Of a stretch of DNA of 64,000 bases, positions 56,131 to 64,000 are shown piece after piece. The notes below the pieces were generated by a model. It worked only from the letters and a program-made list of their open reading frames with translations, was not told the origin of the DNA and did not search any database. Position numbers and translations under genes: made by a program. The stretch's first letter is position 1. Each line of letters opens with the position of its first letter. Source of the DNA: Siphonodentalium dalli (Eukaryota; Mollusca; Scaphopoda; Gadilida; Siphonodentaliidae); assembly GCA_032622095.1 (NCBI GenBank), contig CP136069.1:160819043-160883042 (forward strand), in the 5' to 3' direction.

Positions 56131-56895
56131 CAGAAGAAAATTATTAACACTTCTGACATCAAAATGCTAAATACATATTTCAGGCCAATGGCATGGCCCA
56201 TCTTTGCATCTTTGCATAATTATTTATGCATATATAAATATAGTTATCCTTGAATAAGACATGTAAAGTGCTCATCATATCAAGCTACTGTAAAAAGAGT
56301 AGTCCTTTAATTCATATAACTGAATGAATTAAACTATATCCAAAAGATACCACATTATTTGGGACTTGAAATTTACTGAACAATTAAATTATATACAGTT
56401 GCCTTTTCATTATCATAGGCTCTACATACTAATTGGTATATGCAATGTAATGCTTATTTAGATGCACACATTTGGTATATTGTTTTTTATATGTCACCTG
56501 CTGGCTAAAAATAAAATATGTGCGTATGCTGCTTGTCCTAATCCATAAACTGGATTGGAACAAGTTGTATACCAGTATATTTATTGACTAAAAAATAGTA
56601 TACTAGTATATTAATTGACTGAATAAATTAAACTATATGCAATGTTATTTCACTATCCAAAAGATTCCACTTAACATCTGGTCTATGAAACAAATGGTAT
56701 ATTATATGGAACTTAATGACTATGTACATACATTTGGTACATTATTTATTATATGCCACCTGCTGGCTAAAATAACATGATAATACATTATATGTAAAAA
56801 CAATTTGTACATTACATGAAATATAATAGCTATTTATGTGCAAACATCTGGTAAATTAGTTGTCATATGATACCTGCTGGCTAAATATAAAATAT

Positions 56896-56941
<46 letters not shown>

Positions 56942-57850
56942 ATACTGATCGTTATAATCCATATATTGGCTTGGAACAAGTGGCATACTAATATAGTCAT
57001 ATAACTGAATAAATTAAACTATATCTAAAAGATACCACATTATTTGTGATTTGAAATTTACAGCACAAATTAAATTATATGCAGTTGCCTTTTCATTATC
57101 ACAAGCTCTACATACTAATTGGTATATGGAATGTAATGCCTATTTATATGCACACATTGTGTATATTGTTTATTATATGCCACCCGCTGGCTAAAAATTA
57201 AATGTTTGTGTGCTGCTTGTCCTGATCCATACACTGGCTTGGAACAAGTCGTATACTGGTATATTTATTGATTGAATAATAGTATACTATTATATGTATT
57301 GAGTGAATTAATTAAAATATATACAATGTTATTGAACGTTTCAAAAGATTCCACAAAACATCTGGTATATGAAACAATTGGTACATTATATGGAACTTAA
57401 TGTATGACTATGTACATACATTTGGTACCTTATTTATTATATGTCACCTGATGGCTAAAACATGATAATACATTTTATGTACAAACAATTTGTACATTAT
57501 ATGAAATTTAATAGCTATTTATGTGCAAACATCTGGTACATTATTTGGTATACGACACCTGCTGGCTAAATATAACATATTATTGTATACTGCTTGTTAT
57601 AATCCATATATTGGCTTGGAACTAGTGGCATACTAATATATTCATATAACTGAATAAATTAAACTATATCCAAAAGATACCACATTATTTGTGATTTGAA
57701 TTTTACTGAACAAATTAAATTATATGCAACTGTTGCCTTTTCATTACAATAGGATCAACATACTAATTGGTATATGAAATGTAATGCTTATTTATATGCA
57801 CACATTCGGTATATTGCTTGCTATATGCCACCTGCTGTATATATTTATAA
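56130..57850. repeat. AT-rich higher-order repeat, unit 645-688 bp
   Basis: AAACTATATC anchors lie at 56331, 57016 and 57661 (steps 685, 645). Within each unit, three CACCTGCTGGCTAAA-type blocks recur (56500, 56757, 56870, then 57180, 57445, 57556, then 57825). The unit is thus a diverged trimer. An (AT)n run is at 56901-56936. Confidence 0.75.
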
Positions 57851-59967
57851 ACACGATATATATTTCTAAAAAAAGACTTGCAAAGAAATATTTAAGTAAC
57901 TTTAACTTTTAAACTGTCACAATAAATGCATCGTATGCCCCACCCCCGCCAACTACACTAAGACACATGACAAAACCTCTTATTAGTAGGTATATATATG
58001 TGTATATATATGTATATGTATGTATATGTATGTATGTAATGTATGTATATGTATGTATATGTATGTATATGTATATATATATGTGTATATATTTATAAAA
58101 AATATATATATTTAAAAAAATAATTGCAAAGAAATATTTAAGTAACTTTAACTTTTAAACTATCACATTAAATGCATCGTATGACCCACCCCGCCAACTA
58201 CACTAAGACACATGACAAAACCCCCTTATTATTAGGCAACACATGACAAGACCCTCATTACAAAGTATACTTGATGAAAAATCAGTTAAATACATTCAGA
58301 AACCCCTTATTATTCTTCAATAATATCATTAACCCAACCAGGCCCACCCTACTATACAATATTAATCAAAATCAATTATGAGTCCCCCACCCATCAAACA
58401 TTTCCAGGCAATTAATTCTTTATGAACCACAGAAGTACCACCTACTGATAAGTGATAATTAAATTCAGAAACCCCTTATTACTCTCAAATGATTATATAA
58501 GTTATAACCCAACCAGGTCTACCCGTACTAAGTATGACCCCCACCCATCAGGCACATTGGGGAGGGGCACATGGACATGCAGTAGCGACAACAGTGTTCC
58601 GGCCATTTCCGGTTTCTCAATATGTGAACGAGGAAAACGTGTCTTTTTGCAGAGCTCAAAAGTTATATAAATTCAATAAATTATTGGATAAACTACTTAC
58701 TTTTCTGTTTAAAATAGGTAAATGGACAATCGGAGTGGGCACCAGATAATTGTAATCGAGTTTCAGGTGAAATATTGCCAACTATAAATGAAATAAATTC
58801 CGTTTGACTTTTGTTGTGTGATATCGATAAATGACCCCATCGAACTTTGCTTTGATTTTGTAACAAGTTATACGTTAAAATTTCAGAATACAAACAAATG
58901 ACAATAGACAATAAATATTGGCATTAATGTTGGACAAGGTTGTATTTCATGTTATTATTTTTTTAAAGGTAATAATCATCTGAAAAAGTAACCTATTTTC
59001 GTGCATAAAAAAGCTAAAGAAATCATCAGTAACTTCCCGTAACTCACGTGCCATGTTATTGGTAATCCAATTGGCTATGGAATGCATATTTTTATTTTTT
59101 ATTTGGCTAGCCTTTTCATTGTGTTTTGACTTAGTAAATACCACTACCCTACACGAATCAACATTATTTACATTGTGCGGCAATGGTATGGAGGGAATAG
59201 TATGAGAGGTTCTGCCAACATGACTATGAATTAAGTTCTCTAGCTACAGTAGTATTCTTCAATGTGCATTAACTGCCCAAATTATCAATTTGATTGATTA
59301 TAATGATCTGGCTAGCACCTCTAGGGGAAGTTCTGCCCAAATTTTTAATTTGATTGGACACGGATGGTTTTAAGGATCTGGCAAGCGCCTTCAGCGGAAG
59401 TTCTGCCCAAATTCTCGGGAAACAACAATGCTAGTACATGTAGCAGGCCTACACGTGTTGGCGACAACAGAAGTCTGGTCAGACTTGTCACTGAACAAAC
59501 TTTTGTAGCGATTAAAGAGTTAAAAAAAAGTATTAAATAAAGCGTTGAACAAGCAACACACCGAGATGTGAACCAGACAATTGTAATTGAGTTTGAGGTG
59601 CAATTTTGTCAACGATATTTGAAACACATTTAGTTTAACTTAATAGTGTTGTGGTGGCTGTCATTTTGATGAATGACTGCACCGAGTAATGATTTGATTA
59701 TGAAACCATTTAGACATTAAAATGTTGGGGGAATAAAAGTAACAGTGCACAATGAACATTGATATTTATCATAGCCATGGCCAAATTCTAAGCTTAGAAG
59801 ATTTTGATGTAATAATCATCTGAATAGATAGCATATTTTCATGCATAAAAAATGAACAGATATTCAAAAACTTTCATGCCATGTAACTGGTAATCTAATT
59901 CGCTATGGAGTACATATCTTTATTTTTTATTTTGGTAAGATTTTAACCGTGTTATGACTTAGTTATG
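57851..59967. other. AT-rich unit-1 remainder
   Basis: This contains a TATG/TATA-rich microsatellite (about 57990-58090) flanked by two copies of a TTGCAAAGAAATATTTAAGTAAC segment (about 57878 and 58123). Short repeats of CTGCCCAAATT lie at 59273, 59333 and 59403. No gene was recognised. Confidence 0.5.
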
Positions 59968-60753
59968 AAGCAGAAAGTTGTAACAAATGGAAATGGTCAA
60001 ACTCAGCAAACAATTCAATTCGGTCCTGGAAAAGCGAAAAATGATGGAAACTAACTTGACAAAATAGTAGCGGAAATAAACTCAATGAACACAAAACTGG
60101 AAGCATTAGTAACGAAAGATCACCTAAATCAACAATTAATGCCTTTGGTGAAGACTGAAGATCTGGACAAGAAGTTGGAAAAAATGAAAATTGACTTTGA
60201 CAAAAAAGTAGAAAATGTAAATGAAGAATTCAAAAGAAAATGTTTGACAAAGAAACAAGAATGGACAATATGGACAAGGAAATTAGTGAAATGAAAGATG
60301 ATTCTGTAAAAAAAAAGATATAACTATAAACAATATTACCCTAGAAAACATCAAACTACACGAAACACTAAACAGACTCGAACAACAAACACGCAAAGAT
60401 AGCATAAGGATATATGGCATTGGAAACGACAAGAAGGGTGAAACAGCCGATGAATGTGAATCTGAAATTGTAAAAATACTGCAGAATAACCTGAATTTAA
60501 ATATAAACAAAGAGGACATAAGCATTGCACACAGACTCGGGCCATATGTGAATAGCCAAAACAATTTGTGACAAGGAGAATGAAGAATCTGGTGATTCAG
60601 ACCAGGAGGCAACTTAAATGACAAAAAATTGTTACGAAGGAGGACCTCACAGAAACGAGCAGCAAGCTAATCAAGAAAGCTAAAGAAACAGAGGGTGTAG
60701 AAGACTCTTGGAGTTATAATGGCAAACATTTTGTTAAATATACAGGCAGTTAA
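59968..60753 (+). pseudogene. LINE ORF1 relic, copy 2 (N-terminally truncated)
   Basis: This is the copy of 55344-56130 carried by the tandem duplication. It lacks the first 40 codons because the duplication breakpoint lies inside ORF1. It keeps the same stops and shifts as copy 1 and has an extra single-base deletion near 60240 that shortens the coiled-coil frame. It is non-functional. Confidence 0.78.
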
Positions 60754-61520
60754 CAGAAGAAAATTATTAACACTTCTGACATCAAAATGCTAAATACATA
60801 TTTCAGGCCAATGGCATGGCCCATCTTTGCATCTTTGCATAATTATTTATGCATATATAAATATAGTTATCCTTGAATAAGACATGTAAAGTGCTCATCA
60901 TATCAAGCTACTGTAAAAAGAGTAGTCCTTTAATTCATATAACTGAATGAATTAAACTATATCCAAAAGATACCACATTATTTGGGACTTGAAATTTACT
61001 GAACAATTAAATTATATACAGTTGCCTTTTCATTATCATAGGCTCTACATACTAATTGGTATATGCAATGTAATGCTTATTTAGATGCACACATTTGGTA
61101 TATTGTTTTTTATATGTCACCTGCTGGCTAAAAATAAAATATGTGCGTATGCTGCTTGTCCTAATCCATAAACTGGATTGGAACAAGTTGTATACCAGTA
61201 TATTTATTGACTAAAAAATAGTATACTAGTATATTAATTGACTGAATAAATTAAACTATATGCAATGTTATTTCACTATCCAAAAGATTCCACTTAACAT
61301 CTGGTCTATGAAACAAATGGTATATTATATGGAACTTAATGACTATGTACATACATTTGGTACATTATTTATTATATATGCCACCTGCTGGCTAAAATAA
61401 CATGATAATACATTATATGTACAAACAATTTGTACATTACATGAAATATAATAGCTATTTATGTGCAAACATCTGGTAAATTAGTTGTCATATGATACCT
61501 GCTGGCTAAATATAAAATAT

Positions 61521-61522
<2 letters not shown>

Positions 61523-61558
<36 letters not shown>

Positions 61559-62722
61559 ATACTGATCGTTATAATCCATATATTGGCTTGGAACAAGTGG
61601 CATACTAATATAGTCATATAACTGAATAAACTAAACTATATCTAAAAGATACCACATTATTTGTGATTTGAAATTTACAGCACAAATTAAATTATATGCA
61701 GTTGCCTTTTCATTATCACAAGCTCTACATACTAATTGGTATATGGAATGTAATGCCTATTTATATGCACACATTGTGTATATTGTTTATTATATGCCAC
61801 CCGCTGGCTAAAAATTAAATGTTTGTGTGCTGCTTGTCCTGATCCATACACTGGCTTGGAACAAGTCGTATACTGGTATATTTATTGATTGAATAATAGT
61901 ATACTATTATATGTATTGAGTGAATTAATTAAAATATATACAATGTTATTGAACGTTTCAAAAGATTCCACAAAACATCTGGTTTATGAAACAATTGGTA
62001 CATTATATGGAACTTAATGTATGACTATGTACATACATTTGGTACCTTATTTATTATATGTCACCTGATGGCTAAACTAACATGATAATACATTTTATGT
62101 ACAAACAATTTGTACATTATATGAAATTTAATAGCTATTTATGTGCAAACATCTGGTACATTATTTGGTATACGACACCTGCTGGCTAAATATAACATAT
62201 TATTGTATACTGCTTGTTATAATCCATATATTGGCTTGGAACTAGTGGCATACTAATATATTCATATAACTGAATAAATTAAACTATATCCAAAAGATAC
62301 CACATTATTTGTGATTTGAATTTTACTGAACAAATTAAATTATATGCAACTGTTGCCTTTTCATTACAATAGGATCAACATACTAATTGGTATATGAAAT
62401 GTAATGCTTATTTATATGCACACATTCGGTATATTGCTTGCTATATGCCACCTGCTGTATATATTTATAAACACGATATATATTTCTAAAAAAAGACTTG
62501 CAAAGAAATATTTAAGTAACTTTAACTTTTAAACTGTCACAATAAATGCATCGTATGCCCCACCCCGCCAACTACACTAAGACACATGACAAAACCTCTT
62601 ATTAGTAGGTATATATATGTGTATATATATGTATATGTATGTATATGTATGTATGTAATGTATGTATATGTATGTATATGTATGTATATGTATGTATATG
62701 TATGTATATGTATATATATGTG
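61523..62722. repeat. Second copy of the AT-rich repeats and microsatellites
   Basis: This corresponds to 56898-58090 in unit 1. The (AT)n and (TATG)n tracts differ in length between the units, as expected for independent slippage after duplication. Confidence 0.8.
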
Positions 62723-64000
62723 TATATATTTATAAAAAATATATATATTTAAAAAAATAATTGCAAAGAAATATTTAAGTAACTTTAACTTTTAAACTAT
62801 CACATTAAATGCATCGTATGACCCACCCCCGCCAACTACACTAAGACACATGACAAAACCCCCTTATTATTAGGCAACACATGACAAGACCCTCATTACA
62901 AAGTATACTTGATGAAAAATCAGTTAAATACATTCAGAAACCCCTTATTATTCTTCAATAATATCATTAACCCAACCAGGCCCACCCTACTATACAATAT
63001 TAATCAAAATCAATTATGAGTCCCCCACCCATCAAACATTTCCAGGCAATTAATTCTTTATGAACCACAGAAGTACCACCTACTGATAAGTGATAATTAA
63101 ATTCAGAAACCCCTTATTACTCTCAAATGATTATATAAGTTATAACCCAACCAGGCCTACCCGTACTAAGTATGACCCCCCACCCATCAGGCACATTGGG
63201 GAGGGGCACATGGACATGCAGTAGCGACAACAGTGTTCCGGCCAATTCCGGTTTCTCAATATGTGAACGAGGAAAACGTGTCTTTTTGCAGAGCTCAAAA
63301 GTTATATAAATTCAATAAATTATTGGATAAACTACTTACTTTTCTGTTTAAAATAGGTAAATGGACAATCGGAGTGGGCACCAGATAATTGTAATCGAGT
63401 TTCAGGTGAAATATTGCCAACTATAAATGAAATAAATTCCGTTTGACTTTTGTTGTGTGATATCGATAAATGACCCCATCGAACTTTGCTTTGATTTTGT
63501 AACAAGTTATACGTTAAAATTTCAGAATACAAACAAATGACAATAGACAATAAATATTGGCATTAATGTTGGACAAGGTTGTATTTCATGTTATTATTTT
63601 TTTAAAGGTAATAATCATCTGAAAAAGTAACCTATTTTCGTGCATAAAAAAGCTAAAGAAATCATCAGTAACTTCCCGTAACTCACGTGCCATGTTATTG
63701 GTAATCCAATTGGCTATGGAATGCATATTTTTATTTTTTATTTGGCTAGCCTTTTCATTGTGTTTTGACTTAGTAAATACCACTACCCTACACGAATCAA
63801 CATTATTTACATTGTGCGGCAATGGTATGGAGGGAATAGTATGAGAGGTTCTGCCAACATGACTATGAATTAAGTTCTCTAGCTACAGTAGTATTCTTCA
63901 ATGTGCATTAACTGCCCAAATTATCAATTTGATTGATTATAATGATCTGGCTAGCGCCTCTAGGGGAAGTTCTGCCCAAATTTTTAATTTGATTGGACAC

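Larger units (their letters stand above)
55344..59967. repeat. Tandem duplication unit 1 (4,624 bp)
   Basis: The segment starting at 55344 (AAGCAGAAAGTTG, codon 41 of ORF1) is repeated from 59968 onward in the same orientation and order, with only scattered substitutions and microsatellite length changes. Unit 1 ends exactly where unit 2 starts, so this is a direct head-to-tail duplication. Confidence 0.92.
59968..64000. repeat. Tandem duplication unit 2 (partial, runs off the window)
   Basis: This is a near-identical copy of 55344-59361. Visible differences include one A fewer near 60240, ACGGGTG to AAGGGTG in the ORF1 relic, a shorter (AT)n run (about 61525-61553) and a longer TATG tract (about 62608-62722). 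The right end lies beyond the window. Confidence 0.92.

Noticed and set aside
58452-59183. Small frames repeated at 63332-63822
   Set aside because: They recur only because the 4.62-kb unit is duplicated; no domain or codon pattern supports them.
1-64000. tRNA or rRNA genes
   Set aside because: No cloverleaf with A- and B-box promoter blocks and no conserved rRNA core sequence was noticed by eye; a covariance-model scan would be needed to exclude tRNAs.

Overview
This is animal genomic DNA: AT-rich, intron-containing and dominated by repeats. No bacterial or organellar gene layout is visible. The mix of element types (Ty3/gypsy LTR element, CR1/Jockey-like LINE, an ORF1-bearing LINE, a Crypton-type tyrosine recombinase relic, a possible Penelope-like scrap, a Helitron-like end, piggyBac-, Tc1/mariner- and hAT-like short elements) suits a marine invertebrate, perhaps a mollusc or another lophotrochozoan. 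The sequence alone does not settle the species.

Layout. 1-4.4 kb: mostly featureless DNA, with a foldback-type element at about 2.24-3.47 kb built from tandem repeats. 4.4-14.1 kb: a complete, young Ty3/gypsy LTR retrotransposon (490-bp LTRs differing at 4 sites, a 4-bp target duplication, intact gag, and pol broken by one stop codon). 14.1-22 kb: tandem-repeat patches and a possible coding relic. 22.1-25.8 kb: nested short inverted-repeat elements. 25.8-28.0 kb: a satellite with a unit of about 380 bp. 28.7-33.8 kb: the one convincing host gene, a minus-strand, three-exon LITAF-domain gene. 33.96-34.35 kb: a piggyBac-type MITE just upstream of that gene's start codon. 35.4-43.2 kb: a very large 76-78-bp satellite, interrupted near 42.1-42.9 kb. 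Its unit reads on the minus strand as a 26-residue repeat, and the frame continues into coding-like sequence at the right edge. 43.3-47.4 kb: degenerate coding remnants, a large hairpin, a Penelope-like scrap and a Helitron-like element carrying an alternating A/B satellite. 48.3-49.3 kb: a 5'-truncated LINE RT. 52.7-54.2 kb: a foldback repeat followed by a Crypton/DUF3504 recombinase pseudogene. 55.2-64.0 kb: a broken LINE ORF1 inside a unit of about 4.62 kb that is duplicated head-to-tail, with the second copy running off the window.

The LITAF-like gene is probably the only functional cellular gene here. The other coding sequence belongs to mobile elements, all of them truncated or broken except gag. 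The most unusual feature is the 7-kb satellite, which looks like an expanded coding minisatellite from the tail of a minus-strand gene.
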